The notes below the pieces were generated by a model. That model worked only from the letters and a program-made list of their open reading frames with translations, was not told the origin of the DNA and searched no databases. 64,000 bases of DNA from Choricystis sp. odSpoLacu1. Taxonomy: Eukaryota > Chlorophyta > Trebouxiophyceae. Positions 10,501 through 20,740 of the stretch are shown piece after piece. The stretch is from NCBI GenBank assembly GCA_958009055.1, contig OY253656.1:558001-622000 (forward strand). The letters run 5' to 3'. Made by a program: the position numbers and the translations under genes. Position 1 is the first letter of the stretch. Every line of letters begins with the position of its first letter.

Positions 10501-11636
10501 CGCGCACCACCATGCTGGCCATCGAGGCCGCGTCTCCCGACGACCTGCTGGACAGGGCGGGGTTGCCTGGAGGGCCGGCCGCGTGGCGGGCGCGGGTGGC
10601 GGCCGCGCGCGACGCGCCGTCCCTCCGCCCAGAGCTTGCCGACCTGGAAGCCTCCCTCGCCGACGACGCCCTGCACGCCGACTTTCCGCGCCGCCCCAAA
10701 CTCGTGCGCGGCGCGTGGGCGGCCACCGACTGCGACCAGGGGCGCGACGCGGACGCCGCGCGCGTCGCGCCGCGGAGGGCGCGCCTCGACTGGCTGCCGC
10801 CCACCCCCTCCTCCCTCGCCCTGCGCGTCCTGGCCCTGGACGCCGCCCTGGCGTACGACCCGGATGGCGACGCCAAGGCCCTGGCCCCGCTGCGGGTGGC
10901 GGGGACGCGGTATCGGTGCGTCACGCGCCCCGGGCCGGCCAACCCGCACAGGCCGGCGCCCTACCCCGGGGGCCCTCACGCTGCCCCCCCACCCCGCCTC
11001 CCTGGCACCGCCGTCGCCCCCTCCTTTGTCCCCGACGCGGGTGCCCCCATCACGGGCGGCGGCCGGGTCGCCCCCCCCATCGCGCTGCCCAAGTTTTCGG
11101 CGAGCGTGATGGCTGCGGGAGTGCGCCCCTTCTCGCTCGACGCGGCCGCCCTGTCCGCCGCCGTCGCCATCGCCTGCGACTCGGACGCCGCAAGCGGGGG
11201 GCGCCAGGTGGGCCCCCGCGTCCTGCGGGAGCGGCGGGGAGGAGGGCGGGAGGAGGACGGCAGCGTGCCGCCCGGGCCACCTGCCGCGGGGGGCGGCAGC
11301 ACGCGCGGTGGTGGGAAGGGGATGTCGGCCGCCGACGCGCGCGCGGTCCGTGCCGCCGCGCGCGGGGGCGGCGTCCCCCTGGCCAAAGCCGCCGCCGCGA
11401 CCGGCCGGGGCGGCCGGCGCGGCCGGCCGACGCCGTCCCTGGAGGACGAGGAGGACGACGAGTCGGCGTCTGAAGGCTCGGACGCCGACGATGACGACGA
11501 CGACGCGTCGAGCGACGACGCGTCGTCGTCCGACGACTCGGACGGCCGCCGCGGCCGCCGCGGCGGGTCGCACCGTGCCAAAAAGGGGGCCGACTACGCG
11601 CCCAACTTTGACGACGACGACCTGGAGGACGACTGA
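7168..11636 (+). CDS. Homeobox-DDT domain chromatin protein (RINGLET-like), frame-broken
   Basis: First exon 7168-7240 (or its duplicate 7391-7463) joins to 7592-11636 through an intron ending CTCCCCAG, giving about 1370 aa. The homeodomain straddles the junction, with helix 3 VTQWLNVRRRKARA. After a Pro/Ala-rich stretch and a charged coil come a DDT domain (LRDFGDVLGLPPISPDALL), a HARE-HTH-like wing (KATAWTVLAAPGVGPAGLPV), WHIM/WSD-like blocks (LALRVLALDAALAYDPDGD) and an acidic tail ending DDDDLEDD. Plant RLT proteins of this layout partner ISWI remodellers in the nucleus. Reading needs three shifts: at the GC runs near 8382-8393 and 9187-9198 (each equal to one surplus GC unit) and at the C6 run 10305-10310 (one surplus C). 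Confidence 0.72.
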
Positions 11637-11917
11637 ACGAAAAAGGGTGGGTGGAGAGAGCGGAGAGAGAGCACGAAAACAAAAACGATCAACACGTTTT
11701 TCTTGTCTGTCTTGTGTGTGTGTTTGCCCCTTGTTATTTTTGTGTGCTGTGTGTGTGTAGTGGCCATCAAAGGGCCTGCTGTGTGTGTGCGCACCCAAAA
11801 CACGGGAGACGAGAGAGATGCTGAGGGAGGTTGGAAAAAAAGCAAGCGCACCCGCACAGGGTCGCGTTCTCTCTTTTTTACAGCGACACCATCAAAACAG
11901 GGTGCCCGCCATCACAT

Positions 11918-12310
11918 TCAAACATCCGCGATCGTCACCTCCACATCGACCCCCGGCTCAATGGAGATAGAGGTGATCTGTTTGACGACTTCCGCGGGCG
12001 AGTGCAGGTCGATCAAGCGTTTGTACACGCGCATCTCAAACCGGTCCCACGTGTTCGTCCCCTCACCGCACGGCGACTTGCGGGTCGTGATGCGCAGCGT
12101 CTTGGTGGGCATGCGGACGGGGCCTTTCACTTTGAGGCCTTTGTCCTTGGCGCCACGCACCAGGTCGGCGCACACTTTTTCGACCGCCTTGCAGTCGCGC
12201 GCGGTCAGCGTGATGCGGATCCGGTGCACGGGGGCGGAGGAGGCGCCGCCTTCGGCACCCTCCTTGCCGATCTTGGGGACGTACTTGGCGGGGGCGGTAT
12301 CGGTGGCCAT
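11918..12310 (-). CDS. RPS20: 40S ribosomal protein uS10 (S20)
   Basis: 130 aa in one coding exon. The S10 fold is clear: [19 protein letters not shown], then [20 protein letters not shown], then the [17 protein letters not shown] signature and a C-terminal [18 protein letters not shown]. This is a small-subunit head protein. The ATG follows directly after CCCCCAG, a good acceptor, so a leader intron probably ends here. The N-terminal 30 residues are the usual variable extension. Transcription is convergent with the homeobox gene, 281 bp apart. Confidence 0.93.
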   Translation of the reverse strand: MATDTAPAKYVPKIGKEGAEGGASSAPVHRIRITLTARDCKAVEKVCADLVRGAKDKGLKVKGPVRMPTKTLRITTRKSPCGEGTNTWDRFEMRVYKRLIDLHSPAEVVKQITSISIEPGVDVEVTIADV

Positions 12311-12991
12311 CTGGGGGAGGGTGGTGAAAAGAGAGGTGGGTGCGATCGTTGCGGGTGTCTCCCTGGCGCCACGCGCTTGGGAGCTGCGTCCCCGAATCGG
12401 AGGCCACAACACGCTTCCGGTCAGCGTGGAGGGGGGGCAATAGGGCGGAGGCGGGGGCGGGGCGCGAGGAGGGAGGGCGCGGCGGCGGCCCGATCGCGAG
12501 TTTGTCGGGCCGCCGCGCCGATTGGCCGCGCCCGGGGGGACGGCACCCGGCTCCGGCCCCTACAGCGCGACGCGGGAGGAGGCAGGGTTGGCGCGTGGTC
12601 TCCCCGGGCGCGCAGGCTGGGCAGGGGGAAGGAGGCGGCGCGAAGGGCAGCAGGCGGCGGCGGCAGAGGCGGCAGCGGTCGGCCGCGTGCGCGGGCGCGC
12701 CAGGCCGCACGCGCCACCGTCGATTCGCCGCCCAGCGTACCTTGAGAATGTGTGGGGGGGGTGTTGGGAGTGTGGTGGACCGTCGAGATGTGCTGGAAAA
12801 GGCACAGCGCTGGACGGGAGAAAAGAGTGAAGAGGGTCCACCACCGAGTTTCGGAGAAAAGGCACAACAACGCCACTTTCTCTTCGTTTCGCCTTCCCCT
12901 CCTGGGACCCGCGCGCGCGCGGCCCTCTCTTTCCACCCCCCCGACACACAATCCGGCACCCTCGCCCCCTGCCCTCACACACACAAGGGCC
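12311..12991. other. Divergent promoter region with probable uS10 leader intron
   Basis: No gene seen. On the minus strand a donor CAAG|GTACGC lies at 12740/12739, and the acceptor CCCCCAG lies just before the uS10 ATG, so 12740-12311 is probably a 430-bp intron in the 5' leader. The intron is very GC-rich. About 250 bp remain to serve uS10 and the divergent START-domain gene. Confidence 0.45.
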
Positions 12992-15031
12992 ATGGGTGTC
13001 ACGTCCCTGCTGTCCAACGTCATGCACGCGGGCGCGGCAGCCAGCGGCGCGCCGCTCTCCATGGCCAACGTCGCGCTGTGCCTGGCCTTCCTGTTGCTGG
13101 GCCTGCTGGTGAGTGGGACGTGTCGGGCACGCTGCAGCGGGGCAGCGAGGGCGGAGGGAGGCCGGGAGGGCGGCCACCGCGCCGCCGACAAAAACCTCAC
13201 CCAATCCTCTTCCCCTTCCTTTCCCCATTTTTCCCCGCAGCTCCCCCGCCCCAAATGGCTGGAGCGGTCTGCCACGGCGGCCGCTTTTGCGTCGCCGTTG
13301 TTTCGGGTGAGTCGGAGGGTGGAGGCGGCGGTTGTGTGCTGTTTTTTTCGCCACTCACGCGCCGAATGGTGACGCCGTGCGCGCGTCACCCTCCCTGCGC
13401 GCCTCCCCCGCCCCTCGGCACCCCTCCCGCCCGCGCAGGCTCTCGGCATGAGCGCGCCACTGTCGGGTGCAGCGACAGCCGGGGTCGGGAGGCTGGGTTG
13501 AGGGGTTGGCGTGGGTGCCCGCGCGCGCGCGCGCGGACGAGCCGTGGGAGGGAAGCGGCACGGCAGCAGCCGCGACGCCACTCACCCGGCGTGTTCCGCA
13601 GAGGCTCACCCTTTTTTTCCTTTCCCACCCACCCAACAGAGAGCCGCCCTCGGCCTCCACGGCGCCGCCATCGTCAAGGAGCTGTGGTGCCACTTCACGC
13701 GCCCCGGCACCTTCCACCGCGTGTTTGCCGCCCTGTCCACCTTCCTCCGCCACCCAACGCACGGCCTCCACCTGCCCCCCCTCCCCTCCCCCCTGGACGA
13801 CGCCTCCGGTGGCGTCGGCGCCGCCACCGGCGCAGGGCGCGACTGGTACGTGACGGAAGCCGATTTGGCCGTGTTTCGAGACGCCTGCGAAAACCCGGCG
13901 TCCGACGCGTCGTGGGGCGACCCCCTCTTCTCGCGCGACTATGGCGCCCTCACCTACACCGCGTGGCGCCGCTTCCTGCCTGACGGCAAGACGGAGTACA
14001 AGTCGGTGACGCTGGCGCTGGATGCCACGGCAGCCGAGTTCACCGACTTTTATTTGGATGATCGGGCTCGGACGGGCTGGGACACGATGATCGCCGACCA
14101 CGCCTCGTTGGAGATTGGAGACCCCGCCACCCGCTGCCAAGTCGTGCGCTGGCGCCGCTCCTTCCCGTTTGCCTTCCTGTCCGACCGCGAATACATCATC
14201 GCGCGGCGCGTGTGGGCTGGCGCAGAGGTGGGTGTGTCGAATGACGATGGCGCCGACTGTCTGTACACCGCCACCAAGACCATCCCCCACCACCCCGCCG
14301 CCCCGCCCGCGCGCGGGGTCGTCGCCATGGACACCTTCTACTCCATGTGGAGGTGTCGCACGGTGGCGGATCCAGGTGGAGGCCCCGCCCCCGCGTGCGA
14401 AGTCGTTCTGCTGCACCGCGAAGATTTCAAGATTCCAGAGCGCCTGGCCCGCGTCGCGGTGCGGGCGGGCATGGCCGGCTTTGTGCGCGGCATGGCGCCC
14501 GCGGTGCGTGCGTTTGTGGATGCGAGGCGGCGGCGTGTGCCGGCGCACAGCGCGGACCCGAGTGCGTACGGCGTGGGGTGTGCCGCGGCCGCTGCTGCCG
14601 CGGCCGCCCACGCCTCCTCCCCGCCCCCCCGCCTCACGCCCACGGGGCGCCCGCTGCCCCCCGCGAGGTCGTGCCCCCAGCTGAGTGGAGGGGCGCGCTG
14701 TGGTGGCGTGGCCAAGCCGGCCCACCGCCGCGTGCGCGTGGCGGAGCCGCCCACCGGCGTGGACACGCCGCACGGCGGTCACCACGGCCACCACGCCCGC
14801 CCCCACCACCGCCCCCACCACCGCGCCCCCGACGGCAAGCTGCGCGGGCGGTCTGTCGCGGTGGCCGCGCTGGCGGTGGCCCTGGCTGCCGTGGTCGTGG
14901 GGGGTGCTGTCGCGGCACGTGGCAACAACGCGGCGCGCCAGCCGCCCGCCCGCAAGCGGCGCGAGGTGGAGGCGCCTGTGGAGGAGGCGCCTGTGGAGGA
15001 GGCGCCCCGCCGGGTGGCGGTGGATGCTTGA
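12992..15031 (+). CDS. START-domain lipid-binding protein with two membrane anchors
   Basis: Exons 12992-13108, 13241-13306 and 13640-15031 join in phase 0 to 524 aa. An N-terminal hydrophobic helix (ALCLAFLLLGLL) is followed by a START lipid-transfer fold of about 200 residues: DWYVTEADLAVFRDA, FTDFYLDDRARTGWD, FPFAFLSDREYIIARR and RVAVRAGMAGFVRGM. Next comes a His-rich linker (HHGHHARPHHRPHHRA) and a C-terminal Ala/Val membrane helix near residues 475-495, then a basic tail with two EEAPV repeats. START domains hold single lipids or sterols; the two anchors suggest transfer at a membrane contact. The bound lipid is unknown. Confidence 0.75.
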
Positions 15032-15730
15032 AGATGAGAGAGATGAGGCAGAGGCCACACACCAAACTTGCTTCTTTTGTTTCGGTCGATCGATCGTCGT
15101 CGTGGCTCCGTCTTTTTTCTACACGTTTATGCGCCGTTTTTGACCCCTCTTCTTTGCCCTAGGAGCGCAGTTTTTTACACCCCCCCTTCCCGTGTCGTCG
15201 CCGTTTTTTTTTCTTTTTCGATTTCGTTCCCCTCTCCTTCGCGGACAGGCGCGAGGAGAGGACCCCCACCCCACCCCCACCCCAAACTACAAAAAACAAC
15301 ACAACGCCTCCCCCGTACTTGATTCTTGGCGGTCGCGGTGGCCTGCGCCCGGCGCCCGAGGGGTGGGCGGTGGCTGTGTGTGTGGGCTCGGTTCTGGCCC
15401 ACGCACACATGCCCCTCACCCCTGGGTGGCCAGCGTTTCGCCCCCGCGACTCGACCACCATTTTTGAGGGCTTCTCTCACGCCCTTTTTTTGATGTGATG
15501 GGGGGTGGTGTTGGCACGCGCGCACCCCCCCCGAGTTTTTTCTTTCTTTCCTTTTTGAGCGAGAGAGTTGGATGAGTGTGTGGGGAGTGGAGCCCACCCC
15601 GCAGCAGGAGGCATTTTTTTGTTAATAATGATGATGAAGACACGTTGATGGAGAAACAAACCTAACGAACTGGGGGGTCGGAAAAAAATTAAAAGTCATC
15701 TCCTGCAAAAATAATGGACAAACCTCTCGC
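15032..15730. other. Convergent intergenic region, 3' untranslated DNA only
   Basis: About 700 bp between two converging genes. It holds T-rich, A-rich and C-rich low-complexity runs and no open frame with coding character. Long ATG-started frames here are arginine/proline shadows. Nothing else seen. Confidence 0.5.
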
Positions 15731-17471
15731 TCACACGCCTCTGCCCACCCTCTCCTTGACCACGCCCTCCAGCCAGCCGGCCACCACGTCCACAAACTCG
15801 GCAGGCGCCTCCTCGTGCGGCGTGTGCCCCCGCCCCGGCACCACCGCCAGGGACGCCCCCAGTTCAGCCGCCAGCCGGCGACTGTTGCGCAGGGGGACGA
15901 GGGCGTCTCGGTCGCCGTGCACGATGAGGATGGGGACGCTGGCCGCGCGGGTGGCGGCCGCGAGGCGGGCAGCTGCTCCCACAGGTTCTCCTCTGGCGGC
16001 CGCCCGCGCCGCAGCAAGCGGCCCTCTTCCAACCGGCACGCGCGCCAGCAGGAAGCAAATCAGGCCCGCCTCCCACCCGGCCAGCAGGGAGGGGGCGCGG
16101 TAGCGCTGCACCAGGGCGGGGGGGGGCGGGATGGAAGGGTCGCCCCAGGACGCTGCGAGACCAGCCTGCCAAAACGCGGCAGACCGGACAGCCGACCGCA
16201 GCCCCGTGACGATGAAGGGGGAGAGCAGCAAGATGGCGGCCCGGGTCAGGGTGCCAAGGATGAGGGTGGCTGTGGCGGAGAGGAACGCGGCAGCGACCGT
16301 CGCGGCGCGGCGCAGAGCAGACGGTTTTCCGTCGCCTCCTTCTCCACCCTCGCTCATCGACGCCACGATGGCGGGCGCCACCAGGATGAGGGCGTCCACT
16401 GCACCCGCGGGCGCGTCCACGGTGCGCGCGGCCGCGCACGAGCCGCCGAGGGAGTGGCCCATCAAAACGCGCAGCGGGCGGGGGGATGGCGATGGCGCGG
16501 CACCCCCGCCCCGCCCCACCACCCTCGCCAGCTCTCTCTCCAGCACGGCCGCACCCAGGGCGCCATTGAAGGACAGGGAGTAGGGGGCGAGAGACGCGGG
16601 GCGGGCGGTGAGGCCAAACCCCGGGGCATCGTGTTTTGTGACAAGCGCGCGCGCGAGGGACGCGAGCCCGTCCGCACACGCTTCCCAGGAGAACACGCCC
16701 GCGCCAAAGCCGTGGTAGGCGGCAATGGCGAAGGCAAGTGGAGTGGTGGACGGGGAGGAGGGGAGGGGGGGAGGGAGGACAGCTTTGTAGTGGGTGTCCA
16801 CCCCCAACACCCTCTCAAACCTCGACGTCGGATCCGCCAGCTCTGCCGTCGCCAGGGCCCGCGCCGCGTACGCGCGCTCAGTGGCCAGGGCCCGGGTGGC
16901 GACGAAGGTGGCGGCCGCGGTGGCCAGCAGCGCGGCGGCTGTGAGGGGGGGCGGCGGCCAGCGGGAGCGCGTGAGCACGGCGGCGGCCGCCGCGGCGAGC
17001 GCCGCCGCCAGCGCACACCCCACCAAGGCCGCTCGAGACAGGATGGGGGCATCCTGCAGCAGGGCGGCCAGGACGGGGGGCAGGGGGGCAGGGCCAGGCG
17101 GGGGCGGCGTCGCGGCGGCGGACACGGCCACCCGGCGCAGCGCGCGCGACGCGGGGCGGGCGCAGCCGTCCAGAGTGGCAGTAGCGGCAGTAGCCGGGCG
17201 AGCAGCTCTGCCGTCGGCTGGCGGGGCGGTGGCGCGTTTGGTGGGCAGGTCGGTGGGGGCTGTGTGTGGTGTGTGTGGGTCAAGCGTCGGCGTGTGGAGG
17301 AAAGGATAACGGCGCCGTGGTGGCAATGTGTGGCGCCTCTCCCGCCCCTCCCCAGCGCCACAGCTTCCCCGACACCGCCGCGCCCGGTGTGTGTGCGTTG
17401 TCGCGGTCTCCGGAGCAGCCTCCCTCTCTCTCACCACGCGCCCGCGCGCCCGCGAGTTTGGGCGCCCTCAT
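15731..17471 (-). CDS. Alpha/beta hydrolase with membrane segments
   Basis: Exon 1 is 17471-17435 and exon 2 is 17259-15731; the intron has GTGAGAGAG and CACACAG borders and the frame continues, giving 521 aa. This start is preferred because the alternative frame reads through the intron. After an Ala/Arg-rich N-terminus that could be an organelle-targeting peptide there are two hydrophobic helices (about 85-140). The hydrolase core has LAFAIAAYHGFGAGVFSWE, nucleophile elbow MGHSLGGS, acid HGDRDALVPL and histidine GRGHTPHEEAP, so the catalytic triad appears complete. An internal hydrophobic lid region lies between. Substrate unknown; esterase or lipase chemistry is inferred. Confidence 0.72.
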
Positions 17472-17733
17472 CGAAACAAAACGCGAAAGACGGGGCGACG
17501 GGGCCAGTGGGCGTGGCGGTTGGCGCGCCTGGCGCCCCTGTCACACTCGCACTGCGCGCGTGGGGGCTGCACTGTTGTCGGGGTCTGACAGAGGGAGAGA
17601 GTGGGAGCTTTGGGGAGCCCAAAGCGCGCCCCCACACTCCGCGCGAGAGGGGACTGCGTTTTTGTTTCGCGGCTGTGTTTTTCGCTCTATCACTCGGACG
17701 CCCAAAATAAAACGTCTCCTCTCCTCCTCTCGT

Positions 17734-18983
17734 ATGGCCCTGCCCCCCCCACCCTACACCCTAGACACCGCCCCCGACCCGGCCGCCGCAGCCGCGCGAG
17801 CCGCCACCCGGGCGACCGTGGGGGCCGCGCTGTTGTGGCCGGGGGCGGTGGGGGGGCGCCGCGCGGTGGCAGCACGGTCACCCCGCCGCCCGTGCCTTAC
17901 CCCAGCCCCCGGCGCGGCCGCGTTGGCGGCCGCCCTAGCAGCCGCAGGCCGCGTGTGTCAGGGCGAGGGTGGAGCCTCCCTCCCTGCCGCCGTGCTGGTG
18001 CCTCCGGGGGCGGAGGGCGCGGCGCCCGCGTGCGCCGCACGCGCTCCGGGAGGGCTGACCCTCATCCCTCTGCCCCCCCCGGGACCGGCGCCCCGCGGCC
18101 GCCCTGGCCGCGTTTGTGAAGGTGGCGTGCGCCGACCCTGCGGCCGCGCCCGACGCGGCGGCCGCGTTGCGTGGGGTGCGCGGAGAGGGGGCAGACTGAC
18201 GACGCACCCCCACCTTCCTTTGCCTGGCGCCCCGCCGCCGCCGCGTCCCTGGCCGCGGGTCTGGCCGTAGCAGCCGCTGATCTCACCGCGGTCATCGGCG
18301 CGTGGTCCGTGCCCGCGGGGCGGGCGGTGGCGGGGCTGTGGAATGGACTGGCGCTCGCGGCGGGAGCCGCAGTCGCCGCCGCCGACGCGGCCGCCGCGGA
18401 CGCCGACGCAGCCGCCACAGAGGCCGAGGCCACCGCCCTGGCTGCCACGACGGCGGCTGCTGACGCGGCGGCCGCACGAGCGGACGCGGCGGCCGCCCGG
18501 CGGGAGGCGGTCGCCGCGGCCGACGCGGGCGCTCGCGACGCGGCCGCGTGCGCGCGAGCCGAGACGACTCTCACCACCGCCATCCGCACCGCACGGGCCG
18601 CGGTGGCGGCGGCGCGCTGGCATTATGCCGCTGCCCGCGTCATGGCGAGGGGCGGGGCGCTCGCCCCGGGGCCGCGGCTGCCGCCGCTGCCGGCGGGGGG
18701 CGACCTGCGGTCGGCTGTCTCTGCTCTGCGCGCGGCTGCCACCGCCGCTGGAGCCGCCCAGGCGGGCGCCGCCCTGCGCGGGCACCGTGCCTATACGTCG
18801 GGCGTGGCGCGGGGGCGGTTGAGGAACGCGGCGGCGGGGCCGGATGAGGGTGGGGGCGGTGGAAGCTGCGGGTTCGTGGCGCCGGGGGCCGCGCTCACGC
18901 CCGCGGCCGCCTGGCGCACAGACCCCGCCGCTGCCACAGACGCGCTGGCAGCTTTCCGCCCGCAGCACGCGCTGTCGTCTTGA
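17734..18983 (+). CDS. Ala-rich helical region, probably N-terminal half of next gene
   Basis: Starts MALPPPPYTLDTAPD. The coding frame moves twice: at C8 18073-18080 and near the G5 run 18187-18191, each equal to one surplus base. Read through, it gives an Ala-rich protein with hydrophobic stretches (LAAGLAVAAADLTAV) and a long Ala/Asp/Glu/Arg coiled-coil-like segment. The frame then stops at TGA 18981-18983, which overlaps the ATG of the next frame (18983). Overlapping stop and start are unusual for a nuclear gene, so both halves are probably one gene of about 960 aa with a further frame break near 18900-18980. No family recognised. Confidence 0.45.
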
Positions 18984-20617
18984 TGTCGCTGCCTCCCACC
19001 GACCGGGTGGACGCCCTGCGCCGGCTGGCCGACACCGACGCGGCAGTCGCGCTGGCCACGCTCGACGACCGCGCCCGCTCGCGCGCCTTTGGCGAGCTGC
19101 GCGCCGCCGACAAGTCGGCCGCCGCCTGCGTGGCTGACACGATGCGCAGTGAGTCAGCTTCTGCGGCTGCCTGGATGGCGGCGGCACCGACTGCGGCCGC
19201 GCGGGGCGACCGCGCCGTGAGGGTGGCGGCGACCGCGCGCGGTGCTGCTCTCGCGTCCCTCCCGCCGCCCCTCGCGGCGGGCGCTCTAGCCACCCGCCCC
19301 CCCACCGAAGCCGCGGCCTGGCTGCTCGCCATGCCCGCCGCCGACGCGGCGGCGGTGGTGGGGGCGGCGTCCCCCGCGGCGGCGAGCGCGTGGTTGACAG
19401 CTGCGGCGGCGGTCGACGCGCCAGCGGTCGCAGCGCTTGCCACTCTGGCGGGCGCCCCCGCGTTTGCGGGGTGGGCGCCCGCCCACGCGCTGGCAGTCAC
19501 GGCGGCCTGCACGCCCCTGGCTGCGGCCGAGGTGGCGACCGTGCTGCCGCAAGAGGCGGCTGCGGCGGTGAGGGGTGCGGTGACAGTCGCTGCTGTGAGC
19601 GCGGTAGACGCTGCCGACGCCGACAATGATGGCGACGACGCTCCACTCGGCATGGCCGCCCTGGAGCGCTTGGTCCCTGTGACTGACGCCATCTCAGTCG
19701 GCCGCATGGCTCTCTCGGGGCTGAGCGTCGCCGCGCGCGCGCGCGCACACTCGGAAGCCGCCAGTCCGCGCGCGGCCGCGGCGCTGCTCGGCGCACTGCC
19801 CCACGCGGAAGCCGCCCTGCTGCTGGGCACGCTACCGCCTGCCTTGTTGCAGCGTCTGGTGGCCGACCTGGGTTCGGATGGAGTGGTGGCGGCCGCGCGC
19901 CACGCGGCAGCCGACGCGGCCGCGGGCGGCGCGACGGCGGTGGCGGCACCCGACGCGCCGCCACGCCGTGGCTCCGTGTCTCAGCGCCGGCCGTCCGCCC
20001 TGGTGAGGCGGCCGTCTGCTGTGGCAGTCTCCGGGCGTCCAGCTGGCGGTGTCGGGCCAGAGCTGCTGGCCCGGCTGGACGCGTGGACCGTGCTCTGCCG
20101 CGGCGACAGCGCGGCCGCTACCGCCGCGGTCGCCGACAGAGGCGGCACCCTGGCGCCTCAACCCTCCAGTGATAGCAGCGGCCCCCGGTCCACCCTGGAT
20201 TCCAGCCGGCGGGGCTCGGTGGCGGGCTCCGACGCGAACAGCGGCGCGCGATCGTCGCCCCGCCCGCCGCGCCGCGTGTCGCTGGCGGTGGACGCGAACG
20301 GCGCGCCGCTGCTGCTGGCGCCGCATGGAGTGGGGAGGCGTCCCTCTGTGGCGCCGGCGGGCGATGGAGGCGCGCGGCGGGCGTCTGTGGCGCCTGGGGC
20401 GGACAGGGGGGCGCGCCGCGCGTCCATCGTGCCTCCAACCGACGGGATGGCCCGCCGAGCGTCAACGCTGCCGCCTGGCGACGCCTCACGTCGCGCGTCC
20501 CTGCTGCCTCCCAGCGACGGGCGGCGCCCGTCTGCGGTGGCGGCACCGCCCCCGCCGCGGCGGCAGTCGGTGGTGCCGCCGCCACGGCGGCCGTCCATGG
20601 CGCCGCCGCGCGAGTGA
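18983..20617 (+). CDS. Helical-repeat protein with a 13-fold R-R-x-S tail
   Basis: 544 aa in one clean frame from ATG 18983. Residues 1 to about 330 are Ala-rich short helices in which LP or MP recurs before acidic or Ala runs (LLGALPHAEAALLLGTLPPA), loosely like the MgtE N-terminal helical repeat. From about residue 330 the protein changes to a Pro/Ala/Ser/Arg-rich disordered tail. The tail contains 13 copies of R-R-x-S (x is G, P, V, A or Q), the textbook consensus for PKA-like basophilic kinases. Probably the C-terminal part of the preceding entry. I infer a multisite phosphorylation target; no function is recognised. Confidence 0.6.
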   Translation: MSLPPTDRVDALRRLADTDAAVALATLDDRARSRAFGELRAADKSAAACVADTMRSESASAAAWMAAAPTAAARGDRAVRVAATARGAALASLPPPLAAGALATRPPTEAAAWLLAMPAADAAAVVGAASPAAASAWLTAAAAVDAPAVAALATLAGAPAFAGWAPAHALAVTAACTPLAAAEVATVLPQEAAAAVRGAVTVAAVSAVDAADADNDGDDAPLGMAALERLVPVTDAISVGRMALSGLSVAARARAHSEAASPRAAAALLGALPHAEAALLLGTLPPALLQRLVADLGSDGVVAAARHAAADAAAGGATAVAAPDAPPRRGSVSQRRPSALVRRPSAVAVSGRPAGGVGPELLARLDAWTVLCRGDSAAATAAVADRGGTLAPQPSSDSSGPRSTLDSSRRGSVAGSDANSGARSSPRPPRRVSLAVDANGAPLLLAPHGVGRRPSVAPAGDGGARRASVAPGADRGARRASIVPPTDGMARRASTLPPGDASRRASLLPPSDGRRPSAVAAPPPPRRQSVVPPPRRPSMAPPRE

Positions 20618-20740
20618 GAGAGGGCAGAGGAGAGAGAGACACTGTTGTTTTCTGCTGGTTTATGAAACCAGTGGCCAGTGTGTTAAAAGCCACGGCGAAC
20701 ATAAAATTGTGTCTATGCCACCCCCTTCTCTTCTCTGTCA

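Noticed and set aside
9086..10942. 618-codon minus-strand frame opposite the homeobox gene
   Set aside because: Arg/Gly/Pro-rich translation with no domain; the plus strand carries recognisable DDT and HTH blocks. Such shadows are expected where third positions are almost all G/C.
10293..11798. 501-codon minus-strand frame at the end of the homeobox gene
   Set aside because: Shadow; it runs into the A/T-rich 3' region and has no start context or domain.
15815..17710. 631-codon plus-strand frame over the alpha/beta hydrolase
   Set aside because: No domain, and it is the complement of a frame with a complete catalytic triad.
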